64,000 bases of DNA. Origin: Prunella strophiata. Lineage: Eukaryota; Chordata; Aves; Passeriformes; Prunellidae. Below, piece by piece: positions 46,371 to 59,455 of the stretch. The stretch is taken from NCBI GenBank assembly GCA_036583965.1, contig JAZBQD010000014.1, positions 68,736,835 to 68,800,834 of the forward strand, written 5' to 3'. Position numbers and translations under genes: made by a program. The notes under the pieces are model-generated. The model had not been told where the DNA came from, did not search any database, and saw only the letters and a list, made by a program, of their open reading frames with translations. Position 1 is the first letter of the stretch, and every line of letters begins with the position of its first letter.

Positions 46371-47111
46371 AGTAATTTTTTCCTGCTGTTGGGCTAAATT
46401 CACCCCCCACCAAATTATATCAGGATATTCTTTTCTTCTCTCTAGCTCATTTTATTGAGTGTTTGCTATTTTTTGTGTAAGTAAGTTATTGCTGTGGTTT
46501 TCATTCTCCAGGAAAAACACATTTCTATTTTTCCCATTGAGATGCTGACACAGGAATCTCAAACATCTCTCCCCTTGTTTCCTGATGGACAATGTGCTGG
46601 GGATAGGGGAACAGGAGAGTGTGTAAGAAACACCCTCTAATTCCACCTAATGAAGCTTGTCAGTGAATATGAAAATCATTATTTAGGTTTGGAAAACAGA
46701 AGCCTGAAAGAGAGTGTTTCTCAGCAACGTTTCTATTTTTTGTTGAGTGAGTATAATTAAAGCAATTGTCTTTAGCCTGCAAAAATACTCACTGCCTTCT
46801 TCCTGCTCCCAGCCCAGCTCCATTCATTCCTTTGAATTTGGCTTCTTGGTAACTTTGTCCATGATCCAGCACAAACAATTCTGCACACTGACGTTGATGC
46901 CAACTCAGATTGAAGCCTTTCAGGCAGAGCAGTGTATTTTGCCTAAGTATTTGCTCAGGCTGATCCTAATTAAAGTACTAATTGCCATGTGCTTGGGTTC
47001 TCTTCAGCTGCCTGGAAGGAGTTGAGGATGGGTGTCCGAGCTGAGCTGAGCTCCCCTCCACATTCTCAGTGACTGCAAGAGGTGTCAGTGATGTCTCAAC
47101 CTTCCCATTTC
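46371..47111. other. AT-rich unique sequence, no gene seen
   Basis: No repeat or convincing frame. 46.79-47.03 kb has a 92-codon plus frame that matches nothing known. Confidence 0.5.
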
Positions 47112-47525
47112 ACAGAATCATAGAATCATTGAGGCTGGAAAAGGAATCTAATATCCTTGGGTCCAACCATTCCCCCACCACTAAACCATATCTCTAAGCA
47201 CCACATCTGCATGGCTTATTGAAACCCCTCCAGGGATGGTGACTCCACCACTTCCCTGAACAGCCAGTTCCAAAGCTTGGAAACCTTTTCTGTGAAGAAT
47301 TTTTCCCTAATATCCCATCTCAACCTCCCTGGCATGACTTGAGACCCTTTCCTCTTGTCCTCACTTTCTCTCTGGGAGCAGATCCTGACCCCACCCCAGC
47401 TGTCCCCTCCTGTCAGGGAGTTGTGCAGAGCCACAAGGTCCCCCCTGAACCTCCTTTTCTCCAGGCTGAGCCCCTTCCCAGCTCCCTCAGCCCCTCCTGG
47501 TGCTCCAGACCCTTCAGCAATCTAA
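47112..47525 (-). mobile_element. CR1 LINE 3' fragment, long
   Basis: About 410 bases in minus orientation: CACAGAATCATAGAATCATT 8-mers, AGGGATGGTGACTCCACCAC, GAAGAATTTTTCCCTAATAT, GTTGTGCAGAGCCACAAGGT and CCCTCAGCCCCTCCTGGTGC in order. Confidence 0.96.
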
Positions 47526-48837
47526 AAGTGGGATGAATTCTGAGGAAAATAACCCCACATTTTCTTTCCATTTAACTTTATTTGTGAGTTGTGGTGCATA
47601 TCTAGTGTGCAAAGCACACCTATGGACCAAGAGTGCAGTGATCTCTTGGGTAGTTTGCACTGCCCTCTGAAAATAGCTGTTTTCTCCAGCAGCAGAGAGG
47701 GATTTTCAGAAATAATGTCTTCAGGTAGGTGCTTAAAATTCTATAGGGTGCTTTGTGCCCAAAAGCCAAATTTTACAAGATTTTTTGAGCACTGAAATTA
47801 ATGAGATTTAGGAACCTACGTGCTTGAAAGGAAAAACCCTACAGAGCTGATCCTTCTGCCCACGATCCTGTTGGCAAATGTGTGACAGGAGCTGAACACA
47901 GATCTGTGAACTGGTGTAATCAACTAAGAATAATCATTCATGCTGTGAGATTTCACAGCCTGACACACACAGAGCAATCCCAGCACAAACAGCAGGCATC
48001 AAAAATCACGGTGGGAAAGGGACTGGAGTGTTTGAAACAGCAACACTGCCTGTTGCTGTAATCTCCACTGTGATAATGTCTCTGGGGACTGGGATTATGA
48101 GAGATGCTCTGTGGAATGAGGCTGGTTTGTGTCACACAACTCCACTAAGACAAAACACACAATAAAGAAAAGCCTGACCAAGCAAAGCCCAGACGTTGTC
48201 CAGCTGTGGTTTCGCGGCAATAAATACGATTGGGGATTTTGCTTTATCTCCAAGTTTTATCCTGCCTTCTGCCACGGAATTGCAGCCCAAGCCATGAATG
48301 CTGATTTGAGGACTTCACCTCCTGAAGCAGAAATGTGGATGGTGGGTGTGCCAGCAGTAGGGGAACCATCTCAGTGTGTTGAAATAAAATCCCTGGCACG
48401 GTTTGCTCTGGTGCCTGTATTGGGAATACAGTGTTAATTGCTGGACCAGGCTTTGGGCAGCTAATGAATAAAGAATCTCAGTGGATTGGGGTCTTAATTA
48501 CCTGATTTACTTTAACCTGATTTCCTCTAACCCAGCAGGTCAGTGGGACTAATCCCAGAACAAGACACTGTGCTGTGGATATCTTCAAACAGGTCCAAAG
48601 ATTTCCAGAGATGAGGAAGGAAGTGGGGAAAGGTATTTGTCCTCAGTGGAAATTAGACACCTCTGCCTAATATGATGATATAGAAATAACATTTTGTTAG
48701 CTGCTTAGCAGCCTGAAGACCCAAAGATACACTGGATCTTGTTCCTTCCAAATACTTCCATGCCCAGACTTAAATTGATGCTCTCAGTCAAGCTAAAAAA
48801 GCAGCAAGCTCAACAATTTCTCATTTCTCTCAGCTGG
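47526..48837. other. AT-rich unique sequence
   Basis: A 102-codon plus frame at 48129-48437 contains five scattered CpGs but no known motif. No gene is supported. Confidence 0.5.
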
Positions 48838-48842
48838 AAATT

Positions 48843-48873
<31 letters not shown>

Positions 48874-49058
48874 AAAAAAAACCCCCAACAAACAAAAACC
48901 AAATAAACCAAATTAAAAACCAAAACAATCAAAAAGGCCAAACAAAAACAAAATCCCCAAACAAACAAAAAAGTCAAACAAAAACACACAAACAAAGAAC
49001 CAAACCAAAACAAACAAAAAAACCAACCAAAAAACCAAAAAGAGCAAAACCAAAAACT
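48838..49058. repeat. A/C-rich (AAAAC)-type tract
   Basis: About 220 bases made almost only of A and C, starting with clean AAAAC pentamers and becoming irregular. It abuts the 3' end of a minus-oriented CR1. The minus-strand 67-codon frame across it is low-complexity Phe/Val/Leu. Confidence 0.95.
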
Positions 49059-49060
49059 TC

Positions 49061-49150
49061 ACAGACCCATTCAATCATTAAGGTTGGAAAAGACCTCCAA
49101 GATCAAGTCTAACCTTCATCCTTCATCATCAAGTCCAAACCTGATAAACT
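49061..49150 (-). mobile_element. CR1 LINE 3' fragment, short
   Basis: CATTCAATCATTAAGGTTGG, then AAAAGACCTCCAAGATCAAG, minus orientation; directly beside the A/C-rich tract. Confidence 0.85.
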
Positions 49151-50199
49151 GAGAGCACAATTCAGCATGCAGAGGGAAGGCCTGTGTCTGAACCAATAAA
49201 CACACAGGAACTCTCAGCTGACCACAGGAACTCCAAAGTTTTATCACCTTCTTCTCCCTGCTGCTTGTCATTCTTTATGCCTTTGGTGTCACCAGTCCAG
49301 AAACTGAGGGTTGCACTAGGTGCAAATTCTTTGATTTCTATAACTCTGCTCACTTTTTTCCAATTTTTCCCATTTTGGTTAACTCTACACCAGACAAACT
49401 TCTTGTCTTGCTTTTCTCTTATCCTTTAAGGAGTAGCAATGGGTGCCACTCAGTGCTGAAAATCAGGTTAGATTGGGATCCCTGAACCAAGGGACAAAAT
49501 CCTTGCTGGGCTCTGTGATGAGGATGATGAACTCTCACATCTGGAGAGGACACCTCTCTCCTCACCCTGTGTTATTGTCACAGCAGGATGGTCAAAGGAC
49601 AAGATTAATTATTCCAGTAACTCCAATTAAGTGAAATATTAATCTAAAATAGCCCTTTTTTCTGAGTTAAGGAACTTTTATAATTCTTTTTGACTTTCTG
49701 TGCTTTATCTCATACTCTGTGCTCCTTGTTTGGTGTGTTCAGGGCCTTGTTTCATTAAGACAAAAAGGAAAATAAATGAAAGACAATTAGCAGATTATTT
49801 ATGAAAACTTTCAAGCCAAAAATTAGTTGGAAGCAGCAATTTTCAAGCTAAGTTTCAGATTCATTTCACTTTCTTTAGTGGATTTTAGCTTAGACTACCT
49901 CTATCTTTAGTAGCCACAGACACAGGGAAGACACATACTTCTCCAGAGACTGATGCCTAAGATGATTTATCTTTAATTTAATGTCTCACTGGGCCATAAA
50001 CTGAGCAGATCTCATGCTTGGAATGACACATATGCCTAAATGATTAGGATCTACAATTATTAGCAGTAAAAGCTGATATTCCTTGGGTTATCATGACAGG
50101 CAAAGCCTGCTTATGTCAGGGAACCTGAGTCAAGCTTCACTTCAGAAATCTGTACCCACACATCCACAGCAGAGGCTCCCTTTCCAAAACTGCTCCTGG
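49151..50199. other. AT-rich unique sequence, no gene seen
   Basis: Nothing recognisable. Frames are below 85 codons. Confidence 0.5.
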
Positions 50200-50480
50200 A
50201 AGATCTTTACCTTGCCTGTTCTTAAAAATTCCAGTAATGGAGAATCCATCCCATGTGGATGACTTAATTCTATGCCTACAATAATTTTGTGGTGAATTAC
50301 TCCTCTGAATAGAGTATGTCAGTACCTTCCCCTTTAAGCAGAATTTCTAAAGTTTTTAACTAATGTTTTCCCCATCTTTAAAGCTCAGAATAAATATTTT
50401 GCCCACCTTGTTTGACTTCCTGACAGCAGCTGTCCCCTCTATTCCTGTATTTAGCATCCAGACACAGTACATGCATTTCA
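50200..50480 (-). mobile_element. Ancient CR1-like fragment
   Basis: GCCTGTTCTTAAAAATTCCA, then GTAATGGAGAATCCATCCCA and, further on, AGAATTTCTAAAGTTTTTAA in an order resembling older CR1 families in minus orientation. Much more diverged than the other copies. Confidence 0.45.
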
Positions 50481-51744
50481 TAAGGACAGCCAGCCTTTAA
50501 TAAATTTCACCATTAAGTGAAATCCAATCAAGATTCTGATTTATGCGTTGATTACTAATTTTTTTTTTTTTTACAAATACAGAAAATTTGAAAAGTGAAT
50601 GTAAAATTAGGAAGTGTTTTCCCCCAGAATAATGTAAACAATCCTGTTAACTCTGTTGCTCCCAACCACTGATCTGCTGCTCTGACCTTGTAATCAGAGA
50701 AGACTCCGAGCCCCGCATTTGTCTTTGAAGGCTGCTAATAATTAAATCCTATTGTTTCACTGAAACAGAACATGACTCTCCCAATTTGTAACCAGAAGCA
50801 GTATAGCTGCACTGAACAATGTTGGATAAACATGCCCTTCAAAGATCAAAGGATGTAGGGCTATGTCAATTAAAAAGAAAAGAAAAAAATCAGCATAGCT
50901 AAACTGCTGTTTCTCAGCAGTGCAGATCTGAGGGTGCAGATCTGAGGCTGCTTTGCTTTCATTCCCCAGTCTCAAGGGTATCCTTATTCCCCCCAGTGCC
51001 TGGGGAAGCTGGCACACCCAGATGTGAGCTGAGAGTCTGTGGGCAGAGGGAGAGAGTACCCCCCTCATCCCTAATTACACGTTCAAAGGATTCGTGCTCT
51101 CTCCAAGCAGCACATCTTTGTGGCATTAAAGAAAAATGGGCCTCAAAGAGAAAACAAATGCACACACAATGTGTTCAACAAGGCAGTGGGCAAGAGGATA
51201 ACAGGGGTGTGTGGATTTGGAGTGATGCTTTTGTTTCTTCCCTGGGAGAACCCTTCCTTTCTCTGTGGATTTCCATCAGAGTTCATCCCTTGTGCCAAAC
51301 ACAGACTCACCTTGATGCCACTTTCACCATGCAGCTCCAACAGGAGACAGGAGAATCCATGGTTGCTGAAGGAGTTTTCCCCTTCCCAGGAATGTCCATG
51401 TGATTTATGGCCAGCAAAGCCCCTTTAATTAACAGGACTCTCACTGGCTGTTTCCTGGTGGCCCAGAAAAGAGGAAAAACTTGCAACAAATGAGTCCCAG
51501 CCATGCCTTGGCTTTGTCTGTTCTGGATTTCACAGCTTTTCATCTCTCTGCTGAACAATTTCCAGGGACATGGGGACTCCCTTGCTGAAATGTCTCTACT
51601 TGTGCAGGGACAGGTCACTGCTGGGAAGGGCAGATCACATTCTCTATGGCCTGATGCCTCTGTAGGTGTTGTGGGGTCCAGTCCATCCATATATCCATAT
51701 ATCCATCCTTATATCCATGCCATAAACTTCTCAAGTGCCTCTTG
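50481..51744. other. Unique sequence with an ATATCC patch
   Basis: Overlapping frames of up to 135 codons at 51.0-51.7 kb on both strands are unrecognised. A short ATATCC hexamer repeat lies at about 51689-51717. Confidence 0.5.
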
Positions 51745-51945
51745 CCAAGACCAAAGAAATTCTTGGCTGTGAGGGTGGGTGCCCAGGTAAGCTGTGGCTG
51801 CCCCTGGATCCCTGGAAGTGCCCAAGGCCAGGTTGGACAGGGCTTGGAGCACCCTGGGATAGTGGAAAATGTCCCTGCCCATGGCAGGGGGTGGAACTGG
51901 ATGATTTTCATGGTTCCTTCCAATCAAAGCCATTCTATGATTGTT
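51745..51945 (+). mobile_element. CR1 LINE 3' fragment
   Basis: GCTGTGGCTGCCCCTGGATC, then GGTTGGACAGGGCTTGGAGC, GTCCCTGCCCATGGCAGGGG and AAGCCATTCTATGATTG, plus orientation. Confidence 0.95.
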
Positions 51946-54900
51946 CCAGTGCATGTTTGTGGATATGGTCCCCCATAGTCTGGATGGAAAAAAATGAATT
52001 TGATTTGTTTTCATTTTAGAGGAGGGGCAATTGAGGAGGATGCAAACCAGAGAGGATAAAATCATGCTGGAATCTTGCAGCAGAGCTGTCTCGTGGATAC
52101 CACTCTGCTTTCTGCTGCAGATTGTGTTATCTCAGCTTCAGAGGGGATGAATAAGCTTCAGGTCTGGTTCTTGGGGTTTTTTTTCTTAATCAGAGTTTAT
52201 TATTAGGTTAATGTAATATAAAAGCATTGCATAAAAGCAAGTCTTCAAATGCTCCCTTTCCACTGCAAATGGAAAAGGACATTTTTATTCTGAGAATGAG
52301 GGCATTTGTTCCTTTTACCTCTTGTACTTCTGGACTCCAATGCTTCTTTTATGTGTGTCTGGACTTGGATTTATGAGTTCAATGAGAAGAATGTAAAATA
52401 TGTAATGTTGAACCTATGTGCAAGAGAGTTCTCTAACCCAGACTCCTGCTTAAGAATTACAGGTATTTGTTGTTTGATTGCTGCACTTGGGAAAGCAGAG
52501 CTATTCCATCCTGCTCCCTGTTTATACTCCATTTTTATTTCCCAGTTCTAGACAGTACAATTCCACCTCAGTGAATATTTTACAGTTTCCTTGAAATAAA
52601 TCACTCTCTCCACCTTCCTGTCTACTAAAGACAAAATCTTATTGTAATGAGTTAAATTCCAGTATCAGCTAATCTGAGGAAAGAACCTGGCCCATAAAGT
52701 TTGACAAATGATGATCATTTTAAAAAATAAAATGTACACATTGTGTCTAAACACAATTGACCTCATTTCTCTCAGCTGTCCTGGTGTTCAGCTGCTTGGA
52801 AAGTTTCCTCCAGGGAAAACCTTTATTAAATGATTTGTGTGTCTTTTACATTTTGTTCCAAATTATCTGGCTCCCTCGTTTTATTTCTTCTTCAGGCTGG
52901 CTGCTTGCTACAGCTAATTTGGTTGTCCTTGCTGGGACTACCATAAATACTCCTTCCCAGTAGTACTTTGCAAGCTGAATTAGTCAAGTGATCTTGGCTA
53001 CAGCATCCAAGAAAATACTCAGTGAGATTAAACACTGGAAGAATTTTACGGTTGGAGACACCGTTTTAAAGTCATCCATAAAGGAGCATGAGCAAAAAAA
53101 AAATAAAATGCTGACATGGCCAAAAAAAGCATTTCCTAGATGCTAAAATTGTGACCTTCAGGATTGTGTTTGAAGGGAGAAGTGTTCTCTCCCTGCAATG
53201 ACTGCATTAAAGCATGACACCCTCTGTGGAACTGGTAACAAGGAGCCCTTCATAAAAATACATGAAATATCAGATTGAAAACAAGGAGGTAAAGCCTGCA
53301 AATGGAAAGACAGAGCACTGAAGCCTGCAGGAGTCTCCAGGTATTCTGGGTCTGCCTGAGAAGCAGAGGCCAGGCATCTTACCTGGGCTAAGTGGTACCA
53401 GAGCCACCAAAACAATAGAAAAAGCTGTTTCTTCATCTCCATCTCTGCTCTTATTTCACCCTGGCAGCACCTGGAGATTTTAACTTGTGCAGGGCTGTGG
53501 CTCTTGGGTGGAAATTGTAGTTGGATAAGTCTGCTGTTGGCTCAGGGTGGCATAAATTTACCATTGTGCCCCAAAATTTGTGGTTATCACCAGGCAGACT
53601 GGCTCTGTTCCTCACAATGGCTTCATGTCTTTATGTCATGAGGTTGAAGGCTCCTGACTTTATTTAAAGCTCCATAAACAGCTCATTCATCAAAACCCAA
53701 CTCCAGAGTAGCAGAGGGTGACAGCAGGGCTGTGATTATTTCTGATTAGGTGGAAAGTGGATGAAGTACCTTTCTGTCAAAAATTCCCCTTTTAAAATTT
53801 TTTCCAGGCACACACCAGTTAGAACATTTTATTTCAGCATTTCTGAAAGTAAATATACCTCCTTTGGAGTTGTGAAATAATTGTTTTCAAGTCAGAAAGT
53901 GCCAGTGCTTCATTTAAAAGTGATACAAAACCATTAAAAATGCCCTATTAGCCATACAAAATGTTTTAACTTGGAACATCTCTTAATTAATTTTAAAAAA
54001 TGCCTTTTTCTCCTCTAAGTTGATCTTATATGACTCTCCTCCCTTTATCTCCCCAAGATAGAGTTTTCAAAGTCATAAAATCATTATTATTAAGGTTAGA
54101 ATCAATTACTCTTACAGTTTGCTCAAACCTTTTGAGATGTGGTGGACAGAGCTACTTTCATGTCAAGATTGACTTTAAATAAAGAAGGTTTCTAATACTA
54201 AATTGAAAAGGCTCAGACTTTATCCAAGTGAAAAAGGTGAATGATTACAATGGGAAGAATGTAAAAATATCAGTATTTCTTGTAGAATTAGGAGTCTATA
54301 TTTCCTTAACCCTCCTGCACCACACACAGCATAGATAGGTCTTTATTTTCACAAGATCTTTCTTGATGTTAAAAGGTAAGTCTGCTCATCTTATAACAAA
54401 CCTGGAAAATTCCAGGGTGAAGAAATGCATGAGGCAGCATAAACGTGATCTGAGACATTTTGGATACAAGCAACAATTCCACTTTTCTTGTAACAGATGA
54501 CACTGCTTGACATTAGAACAAGAAGCACCTGTTGCCTCTGCTGTAAAATCTCCTGCAAATAGCTTCTGATTTGTGGCACTGATATAGAGGCTGTGTTTTA
54601 TGGAGCTTACCCAACCAGCTTTGCTATGTCAGGTTATCACAGATACATTTTTTTCCAATTCATTTTGAGACCAACTGCTGCTAAGAGGCTGTAACAAGGG
54701 TAGTACCTTGCTCCTTTCACTTCCATTCAGACAGTTTGAATAAACCCCCATTTCAGCCTTTTATGGGCCCTCTTTCCATTATGCCTCTTTTATTTTACTT
54801 TTCTCCATAGGGATTGAGCCACTTTATTCAGGTAATTTTCTGCAGTATCATGTTAACCCATTAAAATGTCAGATAATTTATTGTCCATTCCATCCACCTG

Positions 54901-57900
54901 CCTGTCCTTTCCCCTTAAAAAGCACAATCATTTCTGTGAGCTCTGCAGTTCCCCTGCCTGCTCAAAGGGCCTCGTGGTTGTCCTCACTTTCTCATTAAAT
55001 CTCACCCAAGAACAGTTGCCTTGGAAACCAGGGAGTTGATCCAGCACAGGGGCTGAGCATCTTCACCTTGCCTTGACTTTGGTGGGAGGTGAGGCCATTC
55101 AGCACTTCTGAAAGGAGAGTTGAGTGCAGGGCCAGCAGAGAAACCACCAACTACAGTTTTCCTCTGGTTTCAGGATGTTGGGAAGTGATGCTGCTGCTCC
55201 TCTCAAGGCTTCTGAGAGAAGAGCAGGAGTCAGAGGGAGGTTGAAACAGCTGATGCTTTCCTGGCAGCTGTGAAATCATTTGGAAGACATTCTGGAAATG
55301 CAAATGCCTTCTAAATACTATTCAAATGAACAAACTTCTTCTGAAAGTCTAAGATAACCCAACTTTCTTTCTGGGCTATTTATAAAGTGCTGGTGAATTT
55401 GTAAGGGAGCTACCAGGGTTGTTACAGATTTGGAATAAGAAGCCAGTTTGGATTAAAAACAGGAAAAGAAAATCAAATAAACAGCACATTTTAGATGGGT
55501 TTTGAGAGAAGAGACAGCAATCTTCCAAGGGACTCAGCCAATGTAAGCACTGAATCTTAATGTTTCCAAGGAAAACATGGCAGGAAACTTGCCAGTGAAG
55601 AAATGAAGTCTAGATTGCCTTGATAATCACAGCAAGAGATAACTTGTGGAGATAAACCACACCCTGAGAACAGAGCTGGCTCTGCCCAGGCCACCAGTTC
55701 AGCCTTGGATCAGGATATGTAGCTTCCATGAAGCCTTCAGACCTCCCTATGAGCCCTTTCAGGCTCATATGGTTCCATATGGAGCCATTCCTTGGACCTG
55801 AGCCTCAATATAGGTGCCAGGAGCTCTGGGCAAGGTCCAGAAGAGCAGAGTGTCTGCCAAGCCTATGGAACCCCAGGAAAATAGAGACATGGTCCTGGAG
55901 AGAGCAAATCCTGCCCCATTCCTGGCTGGAGGTCTCACATGCTTCATTGGAGCTTTGCTCCTGGTCTTTATGTGCTGGGACTGAAAAGTCCACGTGGGAA
56001 ATATCTGGGAAGGTGTTTCCCTTCTGACTGAAGCTCATGCCAGGCTCTTCTCCTCTTCAGACTTAATGTAACATTTACCCTCAAACCAAGGTTTGCTCCC
56101 ATGGGGTTGCAAATCTTTCTCCCTCCAAGGAGCATCCCCATCTTCTCACCCAGACAAAATGTGCAATGATTGGGCTCTCTTTGTTTGATGCCAGCTTTGA
56201 GAGGCAAATGCTCAGACAGCTTCTGGTGATCCCAGGTTGTTTCAGATATCAAATTCAATCAAGACATTTTGCAGAACATCTCCAGAAATATTTCTCCTGA
56301 TTCCTTCTCTCGATATTTTTGGTGCTCTTTCTCAACTAAGCTTTTTATTTGTTTTGTTTTCTTGATGTTCAGTTGTGCTGTATTTTATAACAGCAAATAA
56401 ATTCCTTATGGTCAAAAGGATTTATTTTTCTTTTAGATGGAAAGGCATTTTTAAGAAAATGATCACTGGAAAGAAATCTGAACTAAAAACCCATTTGAGA
56501 AGTAGGACCTTCTTTTACACATGTCCATCTGAAATCCTTTCTAACTAAAGGCAGTTTCTTACAAAATTCTTTGCTACAAACTGGCAAACCTTCCCACAGA
56601 AAGATGAGAGAACAAAAAAAAAAAAAAAAAAAAGAAGTTTGCCAAGTCACCTGATGCATTTCTTCAATTTTCCTCATGTCTTTGCATCCATGTGCCAAGC
56701 TGATGTTTTTAAAGAGAAAAAAAATGATTTGAATTTTATATTTTGGTCATGTCTAGAGGCACTAAATAGCATTAGAGCTACTGGCTAGTGGGTGCTGTAG
56801 GAAAAACAAGGAAATTACTTTTCCTGCCTTGAAATATTTTCAGTTTGGACACATACAAAAAAGGCTTCTTACTCAAACTAACATTACAGAATTAGCTGGT
56901 GCTAAATGTCTCTCCTTTCTGCCCTTTCCCCATCATTTGCATCATTGCCAGATTTTCTTCCAGAGGCTGTTCCTTGAAAGAAAGCACAGAGGCAGCTGCA
57001 GAGACTGAAAGAACAGGTAATAGGGAGCAGCTTTCTAATACTGACAGCAAGGACAGAATAAAGTCAGGACAGTCCCACCTGCAAAGAAGAATTCACTGTT
57101 GCCATCCCAGCAGTGCAGCATTGGCACCTCACTTGCTGTTGACTTTATTCAAGAAGCAGGAAACTGCCAGAGCACTTCCCAGCCCTTCTGGGTCATGGAT
57201 CTGAATTTCCTTGCCCTGCTGTGCACTGATTTTCTCTCCCACCCTGGGCAAGCTCAGATTCAATCCAGTGCTCAGACCCACCTTGAAAATAAGGATATGT
57301 ATCTCTGAAGTGCAAAATGTTTGGGAGAAGTCTCTTGCTTGCAGTAGATGGACCACAGAGGAGGCAGGTTTGGATCCCTGTGTTGCAGGGATTTACACCT
57401 CCAAAAGAGGCTTTTAGTACTGAATAATAACATGCTTCTAATTAAGGCTGTTGCTGTAAAATCTCTAATCTGATAACACAGGAAGCAAGCAGACATCTGT
57501 TCCTACAAACACATCAATATTAAGGTGGATTTTGGATGCAAAACTCTCCCCATGCTGTTGAATAATGCCACTGGCAGAAGAGATCTCCTGCCTTAATATC
57601 TGGCAGCAAATGTTTTGCAACAGGGCTGTGTATTCCATGGAGGATGGTGTGAACATATGATCTAATTTTCCCTGGCAAAGCATCCATCGTGCATGTGAAA
57701 TTTCTTGAGGAAGACAATGACCCCTCCCATCCATAAAATCAGGTTGATGGGTGAACAAGACTAGGCAGAGACAGGAACACTCTCACCTCCAGCATTGCCA
57801 TCTGTGCCCTTCCTTTGGGACCTCTTAAGTGGGAGGTATTTGGAGTTGGGTGAGAGCTTCTGAAATGAGGAGTGAGTGGAGAGCTCACCTGCCTAAGATA

Positions 57901-57974
57901 ACCCACCTGGCTTAAGGTGTTGGTCCCTGCAGTGCTCAGGTACATTTTAGCCCTTTTTGTGCTCTGAGGATCTT
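51946..57974. other. Long AT-rich unique stretch
   Basis: About 6 kb without any recognised repeat or gene. Contains an A run at about 56613-56632, a near-palindrome around 55761-55786 (two CATATGG cores) and an RFX-like site at 55015-55028. Frames are at most about 100 codons and unrecognised. Confidence 0.5.
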
Positions 57975-58165
57975 AAAGGACACAGCTGTCCTTCATTTAA
58001 GATCCCAGCTTTGACACCATGTTGTCATGTGACCTTGAGCATCATGCATTTTGGATTTTTAATACATTAACAGGGCAAGAAGAAGAAGAGAGTTAGCAGC
58101 AGAAGAGGAGACAAGAGTAGCAGTAACACTGAATGATGGAGCAAGACATGGCATCAGAGTAAAAA
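57975..58165. repeat. Duplicated 190-bp segment, copy 1
   Basis: From AAAGGACACAGCTGTCCTTC to AGACATGGCATCAGAGTAAA. A second copy lies at 59269-59455 in the same orientation with about 15 differences, including a small deletion. The sequences outside both ends do not match, so the duplication edges are sharp. It is not a CR1 or an LTR that I recognise. It could be a local duplication or two copies of an unknown dispersed repeat. Confidence 0.93.
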
Positions 58166-58925
58166 TTCTGAAGGGAAGTAGGGTAGGTGACTTTTCCAGA
58201 ACTAATTCTGCCCTGAGCCAGCAGTTCATCTCCACCACTAAGTCAAGCACAAATCCCTTGTGGTATTTCAGAGGTAGCCTCCCCAGGTATTCCTTTTTTT
58301 TCCCCCTCCAACAGTTTGATCCTCAAAGTATTACAAGCCAGAATCACTCTTCATATTTAGTTGCCCTCAATGCCTTTTTCTTCCATGAGTTTCTCCTGCT
58401 GCTTTTTTGACCCCATGCAACATTATGGCATCCACATCCTTCTGAGGAATATATTGCAGAGTCTGGTACAGATTCTGAGAAGAGCTGCACATTTCTCCTC
58501 TCCTAGGATCCCACTGGTATCTGCCAGTTTAATTTGCTGAAAGCTTCAGCCTTGTAGAGTTTTTCTGGAGATCAGTACCAGTGGGTGACCATCTCTTACT
58601 GAAACCCATCCTGCACTATAAACAGGTTAATTTTGAGTGTTTGTTTGGGTTGGCTGCAAAGTGCACTTGCTACAGATACACAGAACCATCAGGTTCCTGT
58701 ACAGATTTTTATCTTCCATTAGTTTTGTTTTCTTCTATGCAAATAGGGAAGCAGTTTCTGATTCTGGCACACAGATGTGTTGGTGCCAGGGCCCAGCCCC
58801 TAGAAATTGCTTTGTTGCTTATGTCCAACACCAGACTTGCTGGATTTACCAGGAGTGGAAGAGGAATTTTGATTAACCCCACATAAGATGTGATAAAAAG
58901 AATCCCCCAACTCATCCTGAAACAT
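58166..58925. other. Unique sequence between duplicate copies
   Basis: Two overlapping plus frames (101 and 79 codons) and minus frames (102 and 74 codons) at 58.58-59.02 kb are unrecognised. No gene is supported. Confidence 0.5.
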
Positions 58926-59226
58926 TCTCCACAACTCCCTGACAGGAGGGTGCAGCCAGGTGGGGTCAGGCTTTGCTTCCAGGCAACAAGGGACAGGACA
59001 AGAGGAAACTGGCTCAAGTTGCACCAGAGGAAATTTAGGTTAGGACAGCAGGAAATATTTCTTCACTGCAAGGATGGTCAAGCACTGGAGTGACCATTCC
59101 TGGAGAGATTTAAGAGCTGTGTGGATGTGGCCCTTGGGGACATGATTTAGTGGTGGCTGTGGCAGTGCTGGGTTAATGGTTGGACTTGGTGAACTTTGAG
59201 ATCTTTTCCAACCTAAATGAATCTGT
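58926..59226 (+). mobile_element. CR1 LINE 3' fragment
   Basis: CACAACTCCCTGACAGGAGG, then GGACAAGAGGAAACTGGCTC, AGGAAATATTTCTTCACTGC and GCAGTGCTGGGTTAATGGTT, ending TTTTCCAACCTAAATGAATC. Plus orientation; copy 2 of the 190-bp duplicate starts about 40 bases downstream. Confidence 0.95.
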
Positions 59227-59268
59227 GGGAGAGGGAGCAGAGGCTCCATGCAGAGCCATGGGGCTGCC

Positions 59269-59455
59269 AAGGGACACAATTGTCCTTCATTTAAGGTCCC
59301 AGCTTTGACACCAGGTTGTCATGTCACCTTGAGCATCATGCATTTTGGATTTTTAAAACATTAACAGGGCAAGAGGAAGAGAGTTAGCAGCAGAAGAGGA
59401 GACAAGAGAGCAGTAACTCTGAATCATGAAGCAAGACATGGCTTCAGAGCAAAAA
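59269..59455. repeat. Duplicated 190-bp segment, copy 2
   Basis: Direct repeat of 57975-58165 (about 92% by eye), from AAGGGACACAATTGTCCTTC to GACATGGCTTCAGAGCAAAA. The copies start 1.29 kb apart. Confidence 0.93.

Noticed and set aside
48810..49013. Hydrophobic minus-strand ORF
   Set aside because: Antisense of the A/C-rich tract; composition artefact.
55761..55786. SRF CArG box at CCATATGG
   Set aside because: Only four A/T between CC and GG, where a CArG box needs six; the inverted repeat is also imperfect.
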